From Chaunax sp. Z400 (Eukaryota; Chordata; Actinopteri; Lophiiformes; Chaunacidae), in contig CM075192.1 of assembly GCA_037577475.1 (NCBI GenBank), positions 16,563,408-16,627,407 of the forward strand: a stretch of 64,000 nt of DNA, read 5' to 3'. A model generated the notes under the pieces. The model was not told the origin of the DNA. It did no database searches and worked only from the letters and a program-made list of their open reading frames with translations. Numbering within the stretch: position 1 is the first letter of the stretch; every line of letters begins with the position of its first letter. The position numbers were made by a program, and so were the translations under genes. Below are positions 63,877 to 64,000 of the stretch, piece by piece.

Positions 63877-64000
63877 TAGAGTCTATTAGTAGGGCCCACT
63901 ACCTGCTGTTTCTCAAACTGAGCTGCTAATTTTAGATGACTATCTAAAATGTCGCTGTACATGTAAAACAAGGTGAACCACTCGCACAAAAGCATACTTA

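Larger units (their letters stand above)
59931..64000. other. Non-coding AT-rich DNA
   Basis: Only the microsatellites and small inverted repeats listed separately. The 110-codon ORF at 61459-61791 ends in the CA array and is pyrimidine-driven. No exon was recognised. Confidence 0.55.

Noticed and set aside
1..64000. tRNA, rRNA, snRNA genes, CRISPR arrays and bacterial-type operons
   Set aside because: None recognised on either strand by eye. A tRNAscan-SE and Infernal run would settle the small-RNA question.

Overview
This window reads as teleost fish nuclear DNA and is almost entirely non-coding. The base composition is AT-rich, CpG is scarce except in one island, and there are long (CA)n arrays. 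Several interspersed repeats have a familiar ray-finned-fish look: a non-LTR 3' tail ending in AGGATAAGCGGTTACAG plus GAAT repeats, a LINE tail with CCCCACTGTGGGACTAATAAA plus TCTTA repeats, hAT ends starting CAGGGGTGCA, and TAGGGTTG-type ends. There are no operons, rRNA genes, tRNA genes or CRISPR arrays that I can see. The species cannot be named from this sequence alone.

The one credible host gene is on the minus strand at about 54.7-55.0 kb. A CpG-rich block (53.81-55.08 kb) contains a CCAAT box, a GC box and an AATAAAG element. These are followed by a 5'UTR and a short coding exon that encodes a 20-residue signal peptide and ends in a phase-1 GTGAGC splice donor. This is the architecture of the first exon of a secreted or single-pass membrane protein, for example an immunoglobulin-superfamily adhesion molecule. 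The length, the phase and a few residues (MI.K, YS.C) resemble what I remember of the CADM2 (SynCAM2) leader, but I could not confirm this. If the exon is real, positions 1 to about 54715 are the 5' part of a very large first intron and 55.1-64 kb is upstream flank.

The rest is the decayed contents of a gene desert or giant intron. From left to right these are: AT-rich unique DNA with simple repeats (1-13.2 kb); a TAGGACTGTCA/ATTAATC repeat (13.2-13.6 kb); a degenerate interspersed repeat next to a 5'-truncated LINE tail (14.0-15.2 kb); a GGAA-heptamer minisatellite (16.04-16.45 kb); a decayed hAT transposon with transposase remnants (24.38-25.0 kb); a frameshifted retrotransposon endonuclease fragment (27.1-27.4 kb); a non-LTR tail (29.45-29.58 kb); a 62-bp CA array (32.24 kb); a hAT-like end (35.9 kb); a possible solo LTR (41.1-41.57 kb); further ATTAATC and CCTTTGCAAAGGAGG repeats (46-51 kb); a 20-G homopolymer and an ATT array (53.6-53.8 kb); and, upstream of the putative promoter, a CT array (57.3 kb), a 91-bp polypyrimidine VNTR (59.37-59.72 kb) and CA and CTTT tracts.

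I did not find a convincing previously undescribed biological system. The items most worth a second look are the signal-peptide exon and its promoter, the two purine/pyrimidine-asymmetric minisatellites that create long spurious ORFs, the decayed transposon coding fragments, and several unique stretches that could be conserved regulatory elements.
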